Shown here: in pieces, positions 7,644 through 15,773 of the stretch
Layout: every line of letters starts with the position of its first letter
Numbering within the stretch: the first letter of the stretch is position 1
NCBI GenBank assembly: GCA_964373815.1
Contig: CAYJWI010000016.1
Location: 1 to 25,651, forward strand
From: UBA10205 sp964373815
GTDB lineage: Archaea > Iainarchaeota > Iainarchaeia > Iainarchaeales > Iainarchaeaceae
Direction: 5' to 3'
Length of the DNA stretch: 25,651 bases
Translations under genes and position numbers: made by a program
Notes under the pieces: generated by a model
Databases searched by the model: none
What the model was told of the DNA's origin: nothing
The model's input: only the letters and a program-made list of their open reading frames with translations

Positions 7644-9104
7644 ATGATTGTAAAAGGAAAATTGACTTCCGGAGGGGGAAGCGGCAGTGGCTTGTTCAAA
7701 CTTAAAAAGCCAATTTTTAAAGCTGGTGACTCGATTATGGTCAAGTTTGTAGAGCCAAAATTTAATTGTGATTTTTATTCAAATGTCAATATAGTTGACG
7801 GAAAACAATCAATTTATGTCCCACGAAAAATTGTTTCGGACAACGTTTGCATTCAAAAAAATGTGGAGCTTCAACTAGAGAAAGTTGAGGGCTTTTTTCC
7901 AAAAGTGGGAACTGGCGGAAGAATCTATATTCCTTTAGATTATGCAAAAAAGCTCAAACTTAAAACCGATGAAATAATTGTGCTGAACACAATGCAATCT
8001 GGAGAATCCAAAAACACTTATACGAGAGTTAGGGTCAGGAAAAAAAATTCTAAAGTAGAGTATTATTGTTTCACAAGTATACGCCCAAACGAATCTGTAT
8101 TAATGACTATTTCAAAAACACCAGCTCTAGGCATGTCTAAAAATTCAATTTTAAATGGCTTTAATCATGTATTTTTAAATCGTGAAAATGCATTGGTTTT
8201 TGATGGTCACAGCAAGCCCATAATTTTTAATTCAAAAATAATTTTGCGGGATATGTCACGCTACTTGGGTGCATATTTTGCAGATGGCACAAAAAAGGGG
8301 AATAGTTGGGCAATCTGTGCTTCAACCCCTCAACAGGCCAATTATTACTATTCAATGCACCGGTTAATATTTCCAGAATCTATGCCTTGTTATAATATTT
8401 CATTTACTGACATTGAAAAAAGAGAACCAAAACGACTTTCAGAATTGCTTTTAAAAAAGTGGAGGTCGAATGTTAAATTTGATTTGAGTAATTGTAAATG
8501 CCGAATTATCTCTTCTAGTTCTGTTTTGCCAAAAAAACTTAATGAATTAGGGACGTTAGTCTTGAAAGAAAATCGTGGAGTAATGTTAAAGGTATACGCC
8601 AAACTATTGACTAAAATATTGGAGGAAAGCAATCCCAGCATGGCATTGGATTTTATTCTCGGAGTCTTAGAAGGAGACGGCACTGTAAATGCCAAGAAAA
8701 GGGGCCACATACAAATAATTACGAATGAAGATGACTACAAAAAAATCGCGACAATGCTAAAAAAGGCCAAAATAAACTATTCGTTTATTTACGAAAAACC
8801 AAAAAATAAATACTATTTTAGGATTGGCTCTTTGGAACTTCTCCGCCATTTTTTTGATATCAGAGAAAAAATTTTCCAGTATTATCCTAAAAGAAGGAAA
8901 TCGTTTGTTGCCAGATTTTTTTCTACAGGTGCTGTAAAATATCTTATTGGCGGCCAGTCATATGCTAGTTCGTGGGTCAAAACAGAGTTGAAAAAATTTG
9001 GGTTTCTTAACAAAAACTATTTGCTAACTGCTAAAGGTTCAAATTTAAAGAAAGCGCTGGTTGAAATGATGGGTGAATTTATTTCAAATGCGCAAGTGAA
9101 GTGA
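7644..9104 (+). CDS. Free-standing LAGLIDADG homing endonuclease with AbrB-like and winged-helix domains
   Basis: A 486-aa AT-rich ORF. Residues about 5-115 contain one clear and one probable AbrB/SpoVT-like swapped-hairpin unit (GGRIYIPLDYAKKLKLKTD is the clear one, near 88-110). Two LAGLIDADG motifs follow, YLGAYFADG near residue 205 and FILGVLEGDG near 337, each with the acidic metal-binding residue and Gly, so one chain can form a monomeric site-specific nuclease. Residues about 425-485 look like a winged helix. It sits exactly between the glmS stop (7612) and the glmM ATG (9110). Since glmS is intact there is no intein. The start is the ATG at 7644; an in-frame TTG at 7626 is less likely. 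Probably a selfish element whose target is near the glmS 3' end. Confidence 0.88.
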   Translation: MIVKGKLTSGGGSGSGLFKLKKPIFKAGDSIMVKFVEPKFNCDFYSNVNIVDGKQSIYVPRKIVSDNVCIQKNVELQLEKVEGFFPKVGTGGRIYIPLDYAKKLKLKTDEIIVLNTMQSGESKNTYTRVRVRKKNSKVEYYCFTSIRPNESVLMTISKTPALGMSKNSILNGFNHVFLNRENALVFDGHSKPIIFNSKIILRDMSRYLGAYFADGTKKGNSWAICASTPQQANYYYSMHRLIFPESMPCYNISFTDIEKREPKRLSELLLKKWRSNVKFDLSNCKCRIISSSSVLPKKLNELGTLVLKENRGVMLKVYAKLLTKILEESNPSMALDFILGVLEGDGTVNAKKRGHIQIITNEDDYKKIATMLKKAKINYSFIYEKPKNKYYFRIGSLELLRHFFDIREKIFQYYPKRRKSFVARFFSTGAVKYLIGGQSYASSWVKTELKKFGFLNKNYLLTAKGSNLKKALVEMMGEFISNAQVK

Positions 9105-9109
9105 ATTTT

Positions 9110-10453
9110 ATGAGAAAACTCTTTGGAACAGATGGGATTAGGGGAAAGGCGAACTCTCCCCCGATGACACCCGAGCTCATGCTCTCGCTCGGCAAGGCCA
9201 TTGCGGAGCACTTCAGCAACGGCTCTTCCCCGAAAATCGTGATTGGCAAGGACACGCGGGTCTCGGGATACATGCTCGAAACCGCGCTCACTTCAGGGCT
9301 TGTTTCGAGGGGCGCGACAGTTCTTCTCGTAGGCCCAATCCCGACCCCCGCGATTTCGCACCTCACCCGCTCATTCAACGCCGATGCGGGGATAATGATT
9401 TCAGCCTCGCACAACCCCGCAGAGGACAACGGGATAAAAATTTTCGATTCGAAGGGCTACAAGCTAGCCGACGAAGAGGAGCAGAGCATAGAGTCAATAA
9501 TTTTTTCAAAGGAGATGGCCGAGGGGATGAATGGGAAGAAAATAGGCAAGGCATTCAGGGTAGATGATGCAAGGGGCCGCTATGTCGAATACGCGAAGGC
9601 AACAATAGGGGATTCATCGCTCGAAGGCATAAAGGTCGTTGTGGACTGTGCCAACGGGGCGGCATACAAGGTTTGCCCTGACATCTTCTCAGAGCTTGGG
9701 GCAGAGGTAGTTGCAATCAACAATTCCCCGGACGGCCATAACATAAACCGCAACTGCGGCGCCCTTCACATTGCAGGCCTTTCAAAAAAAGTGGTTTCTG
9801 AAAAAGCCGATTTGGGAATTGCCCTCGATGGCGATGCAGACCGGCTCGTGGTTGTTGATTCGAACGGAAAGCAGGTGGACGGTGACTGCCTCGTTGCCGC
9901 GCTTGTGATGGGCATGAAAGAGAAAGGCAGGCTTTCAAAAGGCGCAATAGTTTCGACTGTGATGAGCAACCACTCCTTCGAGGAGCACATGGCCCAGAAT
10001 GGTATAAAGGTTTTGAGGGCAAAAGTGGGCGATAGGTATGTGATAGAAGAGATGAGGAAGGGCGGTTTCAATTTCGGCGCCGAGCAGTCCGGCCACATAA
10101 TTTTCGGCGATCATTCAACCACCGGCGATGGCATCATTTCCGCCTTGCAACTAATGAGGCTCATGAAGGAGAAAGGGAAAAGCGTTTCAAAACTCTGCTC
10201 CGTGTTCAAACCGTATCCTCAGGTTTTGCTGAACCTTGAAGTGAGGGAAAAGAGGCCGCTCGAATCCCTCGAAAAGGCGCAGCACGCGATTTCGGCCGCG
10301 GAAAAATCCCTCAAGGGAAAGGGGCGGGTATTGGTTCGCTACAGCGGCACGGAAAACATAGCAAGGGTCATGGTGGAAGGCCGCAACCGCAGGAGGGTAA
10401 AAACCCTCGCGCACAAGATTGCAAGGGCAGTGAAATCGGAGGCGGGGTCATGA
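9110..10453 (+). CDS. glmM: Phosphoglucosamine mutase (alpha-D-phosphohexomutase family)
   Basis: Interconverts glucosamine-6-phosphate and glucosamine-1-phosphate, the second step of the pathway begun by GlmS. 447 aa, the usual length. It begins LFGTDGIRG. The phosphoserine loop ISASHNP is near residue 100, the metal-binding loop DGDADR near 240, the sugar-binding GAEQSGH near 325, and the phosphate-binding RYSGTEN near 410. Archaeal members may also act on phosphomannose or phosphoglucose. I chose the ATG at 9110, 5 nt after the endonuclease stop, because the family starts at MRKLFGTDG; a GTG at 9101 is also in frame. The GC-rich native composition resumes exactly here. It overlaps the next gene as ATGA. 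Confidence 0.95.
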   Translation: MRKLFGTDGIRGKANSPPMTPELMLSLGKAIAEHFSNGSSPKIVIGKDTRVSGYMLETALTSGLVSRGATVLLVGPIPTPAISHLTRSFNADAGIMISASHNPAEDNGIKIFDSKGYKLADEEEQSIESIIFSKEMAEGMNGKKIGKAFRVDDARGRYVEYAKATIGDSSLEGIKVVVDCANGAAYKVCPDIFSELGAEVVAINNSPDGHNINRNCGALHIAGLSKKVVSEKADLGIALDGDADRLVVVDSNGKQVDGDCLVAALVMGMKEKGRLSKGAIVSTVMSNHSFEEHMAQNGIKVLRAKVGDRYVIEEMRKGGFNFGAEQSGHIIFGDHSTTGDGIISALQLMRLMKEKGKSVSKLCSVFKPYPQVLLNLEVREKRPLESLEKAQHAISAAEKSLKGKGRVLVRYSGTENIARVMVEGRNRRRVKTLAHKIARAVKSEAGS

Positions 10454-11049
10454 ACAAAATACAGGAAATATTGCAAGAAGCCGAAGGCCTTGTTTCGCGC
10501 GGCGAGCCTTTCGAATTCTGGAAGCTGCTCGAAAGGGGCGAAGTCGCAACCACCGCCCTTGAGCATAGCATTCTTGGCGAAGTGGAAGATAATGTAGCCA
10601 TCAAAGGGAAACTTTTTTTGGGCAAGGGCTCTATCGTAAAGTCAGGCACAAGGGTTGAGGGCAATGTTTATGTTGGCGAGAACTGCATAATAGGGCCCAA
10701 TGCTTTCCTGCGGCAAGGGGCGATAATTGCAAACAATTGCCATGTCGGCACTTGCGAAATAAAGAACTCAATAATGCTTTCAGGCTCGAAAATCCCCCAC
10801 TTTTCATATGTGGGCGATTCAGTGATAGGGCGCAACTGCAACCTCGGCGCAGGGACAAAGATTGCGAATTTGCGCCACGACCACTCGAACGTGAAAGTCA
10901 CTTTGGGTGGAACGAAAATAGATTCAGGGAGAAAAAAGCTGGGTGCACTTTTGTTTGATGATGTAAAAGCAGGAGTAAACGCATCAATTAATTGCGGGGC
11001 AATGGTTCCTAAAGGCGCGAAAATTCTCCCTAACGAATTTTACAAATAG
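10450..11049 (+). CDS. GlmU-like glucosamine-1-phosphate acetyltransferase, lacking the uridylyltransferase domain
   Basis: A 199-aa left-handed beta-helix protein built from hexapeptide repeats (IxGxxx type) from about residue 45 to 190. The segment SKIPHFSYVGDSVIGRNCNLGAGT has the catalytic-type His and Tyr found in GlmU C-terminal domains, and SGRRKLGAL-like SGRKKLGAL matches archaeal GlmU-type (ST0452-like) proteins. It should acetylate glucosamine-1-phosphate, possibly also galactosamine-1-phosphate, with acetyl-CoA. The first 40 residues are a short helical lead instead of the nucleotidyltransferase domain, so UDP-GlcNAc formation needs a separate uridylyltransferase elsewhere. It overlaps glmM by ATGA, giving tight coupling. 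Probably trimeric, as the family is. Confidence 0.88.
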   Translation: MNKIQEILQEAEGLVSRGEPFEFWKLLERGEVATTALEHSILGEVEDNVAIKGKLFLGKGSIVKSGTRVEGNVYVGENCIIGPNAFLRQGAIIANNCHVGTCEIKNSIMLSGSKIPHFSYVGDSVIGRNCNLGAGTKIANLRHDHSNVKVTLGGTKIDSGRKKLGALLFDDVKAGVNASINCGAMVPKGAKILPNEFYK

Positions 11050-11056
11050 ATTCAGC

Positions 11057-11326
11057 CTATAATTTTTGCCTTCTGGCTGGCATAAAGCACTGAAATTTCC
11101 CGGCCTGTTCATTTGTCTTATTTCCCGCGCCCAGTTCTTTTACAGTTTCAACTATCGGGGCTGCAATATCAGAAAGGACAGTAAAACCTGCGGGTTGGCT
11201 GTTTTGAGGGATAATCGGCAGCATGAATGCTAATGCGGAAATGAGAGCGGCTGCGGAGAATACTGCAACGAATTTTGGATTCATGTTGCCTCTCACCCCG
11301 ATTAACTTGCCTGGGATAAATACCAT
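11057..11326 (-). CDS. Small single-span membrane protein
   Basis: An 89-aa protein with one hydrophobic helix (about residues 18-40, FVAVFSAAALISALAFMLP) and a polar tail likely outside the membrane. The ATG at 11326 abuts the stop of the upstream ORF (TAA-ATG) and has a strong GGAGG 8 nt before it. A second ATG at 11284, behind GAGAGG, would give 75 aa. It is the last gene of the AT-rich cassette and is probably co-transcribed with the two ORFs upstream. The family is not recognised. It could be an accessory or membrane partner of the putative toxin/immunity pair, or an unrelated small exported protein. Confidence 0.6.
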   Translation of the reverse strand: MVFIPGKLIGVRGNMNPKFVAVFSAAALISALAFMLPIIPQNSQPAGFTVLSDIAAPIVETVKELGAGNKTNEQAGKFQCFMPARRQKL

Positions 11327-12061
11327 TTACTTCGCCTCCTTTGTTGTAGTGCCATAATCATGTGACATTACCCTCAGGCTGCCGTCTGAAAATTCTTTTA
11401 CTGAGTTTTGGATTTTTTTATTTGCCAGAGAAACAATCTTTTCTCGGCCTATTTTTTCTATCATATCTTTATGGAAATAAGAAATGAATCCAATATTTTT
11501 CTTCAACTCGTCACCAACCTCAATCTTTTTAATATCACAATCAATCTCAATGCCACCCGTGCAAAAAAATGGTTTCATCGTTTGCCATACGCCATCAGCT
11601 AAAAAAACAAAATCGGACAAATTTTGTTTTGCATTTTCACTATGGGTAATTTGTGATGTAGAGTCAGTATGAAAAATAACGAGGGTATATCCTTGACTGG
11701 ACGGATCAGTATTATTAAAACAAAGGTCAAAACTAATTTTGTTGTAAGCCATTCCTATAGCGCCACCATACTTTGACACCAATTTGATGCAATCCCCAAA
11801 CTTCGGATTTTTTCCTTCTTTATCCAAAATAAAATCCGGAAATAAGTCATCTTTTTTATTGAATTGTTTGTATGGAAATGGCTGCCCATCTCTTCCAGTA
11901 AAGCACGGGCACCTGTCAAAAACTATTTTGGCCTCTTTTGTATTTGGATTGTAATGCCAAAATCCTCCCCCTTTAGCTAATATAGCTTTAACCGATTGCT
12001 CCACAAGATTTTTCGTTAAATCCGCCTGCACATAGAATTCTAACCCGAAGCCTGTTCCCAT
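11327..12061 (-). CDS. Hypothetical 244-aa protein, possible immunity partner
   Basis: I do not recognise this family. It is a soluble alpha/beta protein of 244 aa, with no signal peptide or membrane span. Several Cys are present (DRCPCFTG, FGDCIK, FDLCF, FFCTGG, EIDCD), and aromatic-rich strands alternate with helices. The DNA is AT-rich compared with the neighbouring HerA and glmM genes (18 G/C in the 60 bases at 11461-11520, hand count), suggesting transfer. Its ATG directly follows the stop of the nuclease-fold fragment (TAA-ATG) with GGAGAGTGA as ribosome binding site. This toxin-then-immunity order is typical of polymorphic toxin loci, hence the immunity suggestion; it is inference from position only. 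Confidence 0.6.
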   Translation of the reverse strand: MGTGFGLEFYVQADLTKNLVEQSVKAILAKGGGFWHYNPNTKEAKIVFDRCPCFTGRDGQPFPYKQFNKKDDLFPDFILDKEGKNPKFGDCIKLVSKYGGAIGMAYNKISFDLCFNNTDPSSQGYTLVIFHTDSTSQITHSENAKQNLSDFVFLADGVWQTMKPFFCTGGIEIDCDIKKIEVGDELKKNIGFISYFHKDMIEKIGREKIVSLANKKIQNSVKEFSDGSLRVMSHDYGTTTKEAK

Positions 12062-12388
12062 TTATATCACTCTCCAAGTAACATTAAAGCCCAAATCTTT
12101 TAGCCTCTGCAAATAATTTATAACGTCATCACTAAATCCTTGAGTTGAAACGACTTCTACTGCTTGGGTAATTCCTTTTTCTTGTTGATATGCCAAAAGT
12201 TTCCTTATTTTATTTGCAAAGTCACTGTAATCAATAGAGTTTTTTGCCATTGTTGCAAGTCTATACGAATTTTTGGTTTCAACTATTTTTCCAGTCCTCA
12301 ACAAGACGTCTATATCAGTATGGCCGCTAGCAGTAGTTATGTCCCTTAAAACTGCTTTTAATTCGATATGTAAATTAGTTCCGGCCGC
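12062..12388 (-). pseudogene. 5'-truncated restriction-endonuclease-fold (toxin-like) C-terminal domain
   Basis: The frame is open for 108 codons from a TAA at 12391-12389 to the stop at 12064-12062, but no ATG/GTG lies upstream of the conserved part. The first TTG (12304) falls inside it, so the gene looks 5'-truncated or frameshifted. Motifs GHTDIDVLL and, ten residues later, KIVETKN match the D-x(n)-E-x-K core of the PD-(D/E)XK nuclease fold. A preceding IELKAVL and a long helix, then QAVEVVST strand and YLQRLKDLG helix follow the same fold. Such domains occur at the C-terminus of polymorphic toxins and as stand-alone nucleases. AT-rich like its downstream partner. It lies just downstream of the HerA-like gene on the same strand. 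Confidence 0.6.
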
Positions 12389-12457
12389 TTATATGGAGGT
12401 GGTTGCGTCAGAGTAAACCCAAAAGTTGATATACACTTTGAATTTTCAGAGCTTCTC

Positions 12458-15400
12458 TTATCGGGCTGAAAGTATCTTTCCTGTCACCGCATCAATCAGC
12501 ACAACCCTCTCCTTCGCATCTTCCGAGAGCACTATGTGCCAGACAGGCTTGTAGAGCGGGTCTATTTTCTTTATTATGATGTTCCCCCAGAGCTTTCTTA
12601 GCGCGTCCGCAGCCTGCTCTTTGGTGAAATTCTCCCTCTCCATGCTAAGCGCTTCAGTTTTCACGAAAGGCAGGTTTGCAAGAGAACCGAGCAGTTCGTG
12701 CCTCTCGTTTGGCGGAAGGTCTAGTTTTTCTTTTGCCCAGTAGATTTCCTTCCCGCTCTTCTTGTCAGATGCCTTTCCCGCGAGACCCTTCTCCATGAGC
12801 TTTTGCAAAACCCTGCGGCTTCTTCCTTCCTCCATCCCTGCCTGGCCCATTATTTCCTCTATAAGCATTTCCCTGCCCTGAAGCGCTTTGAGGACTTTTG
12901 CATCCTCATCCCCGAGTTCATGTAGCATGGAAAGCCCCTTTGATTCCATGAAGTGGCCGTCCTTGAAGTGCACGAACTCCCCTGAGAGCGAGTTCACGAA
13001 GCACTCCTTTGCTATGAATTCCCCTTTCCTCGAAGCGGAATCAAACTTCACCCTCCATATCGGGAAGTACTTGAGCCTTATGGAATCTATCCTCTCCGCA
13101 GCCCCAAGCAGCCCGAGCATCCTTTTCTTCCTAAGCCCGTCAACAGCCTTGCGCGCATACTCCTCGCTAATCCTCTGCGGCAAAGCGAGCAGTTCCATTG
13201 GCTGGCCGCGAATTCCACTCTCTTCGCCTTCCCCTGCATCAGCATCCTCTTCAGATTCCGCCCCGCCTTGCGCAATGCTTTCCTTGCCAACAAGCCCAAG
13301 AGCGCTCCTCTCCTCCGCCTCTTCGGAGCCCATCACTTCCTCCATTCCTTCTTCCTCTTCCCCGCCCACATAGCCCCCGGCTTTTATGCTCTCTTCCGAG
13401 ACGATTGCCCCCTTTGCCTCGATTTCCTTGAGTATTTTCTTGAAGTCAACATTAGTTTTGTATTTAGCGTTGAGTGTGTCTAGCGCGAGCTTTGCCCTCT
13501 CCATGCTGATTTCCTTTTCCTCCTTGAGGTTTTTTAGCAGCATTTCGGCGGCAATCCTTGCCACCTGTGCAGAGTCAACCTGTTCGGAGAGGCCAGTTGT
13601 CTCCGCATCCCTTCCCTCGTGCTGGCTCTTTCTTGGCCTTATCGCCATCACGAACGCCCTGCTGGTCTCCTCCCTCCGGTCGCCCGTCACCGCAACCCCT
13701 ACCGGAAGGGTCTTGATGAAGTTCGGGTTGCGGTACTTGCGCGGAATTATTGTAGGGGTCCTCTTTATGACCGCCTTAATGTCGTCATCGAAAATAAGCT
13801 TGTGCGTCATTATCACGTCAAGCTGGCTCAGCACTTTCGTGTTTATCGCGGAGGGCTGCTGCGTCGCAAACACCAGTGAAAGCCCGGGCCTTCTTCCCTG
13901 CTTTACATATTCAATGAGCCCCGCTGTCGCCGCCGTGACTTCATTGCCGCTCGGGATTAGCGTGTGCGCCTCATCAATGAAAAGCCAGGTAGGGGGTATT
14001 TCGAGCTCTAGCAGCTCGTTCATGTTGAGGGACTTGAACCTGTTCGCCGCCTCCTTTCTTGTGGAAATTTTCCTTGCGGCAAGAAGCCTCCTTGCAAGTA
14101 TCCCTATCACAAGCGCGGTCACATTGTCCTCGAGAAAGGAAGTGTCAAGGATTGTGAGCTGGCCTTCCCTTGAAAGCTCGCCGAGCGGCGTGCCTTTCTC
14201 GTGGAATATCCCCCAGCTCTTCGCTGCCTCGAACCTGCTGATTATTGCCCTGATGGAATCCTGCTTGTAGCCTTTTTCCCTGCTGTTCAGCTCGGAATCG
14301 GTTTCAAGGCATTCAATCAAGTCCTGCAGGGAATAATTCTTTCCCTTCGGTTTCATTTTCCAATCCGGTTTCACTTTCTCGTTCGTCTCCGCTTTCTTGT
14401 ACCCCTGCTCGACTTTCTTTATCACCTTGTCAAGCAGCAATCCAGAAACCGAGAACCTGTCAACCCCGAAAGTTAGGGCCCAGTCCTCCCCTGTGAGAAG
14501 CGATGGCTGTATTGAGAAGCCGGCATCGTAAGTCGATTTCGGGACCTGGCCTTTCATTCCTTCCGGGATGAATACCTTGAGCCCCGCAAGCCCTTTTGGC
14601 TCAAGCCCCTGCTCGCGGAGTTTCTCGACTTCCCTCTCTTCATTGTTCGGGAACTTCATTGACCAGAAAACGCCGATGGGGTCAACAACGATTATTCCGA
14701 CGTTCTTGTTCTTTTCAGAGAGCTCTTCCGCAATCACCCCGAGAACATAGGATTTTCCCGATCCGCGCGCTCCGCACACGAACACCACATGCGGATTTAG
14801 CGAGTCGAGGTGGACGTTCCACCCGTCGAACTCCTTCTCCTGGACCTTGCCTATCTGCAGCGCGGCCTCGAAGCCGTACTTTTTGTAAATGCTCCCTTTC
14901 CTTCCTATGAAAACCCCTTTCTGCTCGGGCGCAGTGAGGAATGCAAGCTTCTCCGCCGCCTCGTCAATTGTTTCGGCTGCGCCCCCGGCAGCCATCTGCG
15001 CCTTTGCGAGAATCGTTTCCCTTATTTCCTCTTTGGGCGGGGCGATTGGCTTGCTTAGCTCCTCTGGCTCTTTCGCATCGTGGTCAATGTCGAAATCGAA
15101 TTCCCCGTCTTCCCATTCTTCAGCGCCCTTTTTCGGCGCTTGCCCGTCTTCGGAAACTTCTTTTTCCTCTTCCTCCGAGCTTTCGGAAGTTTCTGCTTCA
15201 TCATCTTCTTTCTTTTCGCGGGGCGCTGGCGCTCCCCCTCCAATTTCCTCTTTCACTTCCTCGCCTTCCTGCCCTTTCTTCGGCCTCCCGCGTTTTCTTG
15301 GCGCTGGCTTTGGCTGCTCTTCTGCGGGGGTTTCTCCTATCCCTTCACCTTGCGCTTTTTCCCCTGCCCCGCTTTCTTTTGCTTCATCATCCCCGGCGCC

Positions 15401-15718
15401 AGTTTCTTCCCCCACTGGGCCTTCTTCTTCCTGTTCTTCCTTCATTTCCTCGGCTGCCTTGTCCGCCGCATCCTTCTCCTCTTCGGTTTCATCGTCCTCT
15501 TCTTCCCATTCCTCTTCCGCATCCCCGCCAGCGACTTCTTCATCGTTTTTGTCAATGGCCTCACGCACCTTCCCTATTTCGGCCTTCTTGCCCTTCAGCA
15601 CTTCCTCGAAAATGTCTGTTTCAGCGGGGTTTACCTTGGTTTTCTCAACCCCCTCATCCTCGCCGAAATCTCGGGGCCGCTCGCCTTTGGCGTCGATTTC
15701 AGGATTTTCCTTTACCAT
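12458..15718 (-). CDS. HerA-like (DUF87) ATPase with acidic disordered N-terminus
   Basis: A 1086-aa protein. Residues 1 to about 240 are highly acidic low-complexity sequence (Glu/Asp runs) with a basic KRGRPKK patch resembling an AT-hook. Residues about 270-690 are the HerA/FtsK-like ATPase: Walker A GARGSGKS near 314, Walker B TWLFIDEAH near 578, and the sensor-like VFATQQPS. A second acidic linker follows (about 790-850). The C-terminal region has two similar beta units (YFPIWRVKF...FVNSLSGEF and YKPVWHIVL...IDAVTGKI, PepSY-like) on either side of a winged helix. HerA proteins are hexameric DNA translocases usually paired with NurA, which is not in this window. The ATG at 15718 has a TATA box at leaderless distance. 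Confidence 0.9.
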   Translation of the reverse strand: MVKENPEIDAKGERPRDFGEDEGVEKTKVNPAETDIFEEVLKGKKAEIGKVREAIDKNDEEVAGGDAEEEWEEEDDETEEEKDAADKAAEEMKEEQEEEGPVGEETGAGDDEAKESGAGEKAQGEGIGETPAEEQPKPAPRKRGRPKKGQEGEEVKEEIGGGAPAPREKKEDDEAETSESSEEEEKEVSEDGQAPKKGAEEWEDGEFDFDIDHDAKEPEELSKPIAPPKEEIRETILAKAQMAAGGAAETIDEAAEKLAFLTAPEQKGVFIGRKGSIYKKYGFEAALQIGKVQEKEFDGWNVHLDSLNPHVVFVCGARGSGKSYVLGVIAEELSEKNKNVGIIVVDPIGVFWSMKFPNNEEREVEKLREQGLEPKGLAGLKVFIPEGMKGQVPKSTYDAGFSIQPSLLTGEDWALTFGVDRFSVSGLLLDKVIKKVEQGYKKAETNEKVKPDWKMKPKGKNYSLQDLIECLETDSELNSREKGYKQDSIRAIISRFEAAKSWGIFHEKGTPLGELSREGQLTILDTSFLEDNVTALVIGILARRLLAARKISTRKEAANRFKSLNMNELLELEIPPTWLFIDEAHTLIPSGNEVTAATAGLIEYVKQGRRPGLSLVFATQQPSAINTKVLSQLDVIMTHKLIFDDDIKAVIKRTPTIIPRKYRNPNFIKTLPVGVAVTGDRREETSRAFVMAIRPRKSQHEGRDAETTGLSEQVDSAQVARIAAEMLLKNLKEEKEISMERAKLALDTLNAKYKTNVDFKKILKEIEAKGAIVSEESIKAGGYVGGEEEEGMEEVMGSEEAEERSALGLVGKESIAQGGAESEEDADAGEGEESGIRGQPMELLALPQRISEEYARKAVDGLRKKRMLGLLGAAERIDSIRLKYFPIWRVKFDSASRKGEFIAKECFVNSLSGEFVHFKDGHFMESKGLSMLHELGDEDAKVLKALQGREMLIEEIMGQAGMEEGRSRRVLQKLMEKGLAGKASDKKSGKEIYWAKEKLDLPPNERHELLGSLANLPFVKTEALSMERENFTKEQAADALRKLWGNIIIKKIDPLYKPVWHIVLSEDAKERVVLIDAVTGKILSAR

Positions 15719-15744
15719 AAAACCCAATTAATAATAGAATTAGA

Positions 15745-15755
15745 GAATATATAAG
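15745..15755 (-). promoter_or_regulatory. TATA box of the HerA-like gene
   Basis: CTTATATATTC on the minus strand is centred about 32 nt upstream of the ATG at 15718. Transcription would start only a few bases before the ATG. No Shine-Dalgarno sequence is present. The promoter separates this gene from the thiamine operon ending at 15774. Confidence 0.6.
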
Positions 15756-15773
15756 TTGCTCTCCTCCGCGTTT

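Noticed and set aside
5834..9104. Intein or intron interrupting glmS
   Set aside because: GlmS is full length with a canonical C-terminus and stop at 7612; the endonuclease is a separate ORF with its own start.
13386..15731. Long plus-strand ORFs opposite the HerA-like gene, including a Ser-rich one of 280 codons
   Set aside because: They are antisense shadows of the GC-rich, Glu-rich coding strand; the Ser runs are GAG/GAA codons read backwards, and the HerA motifs are clear on the other strand.
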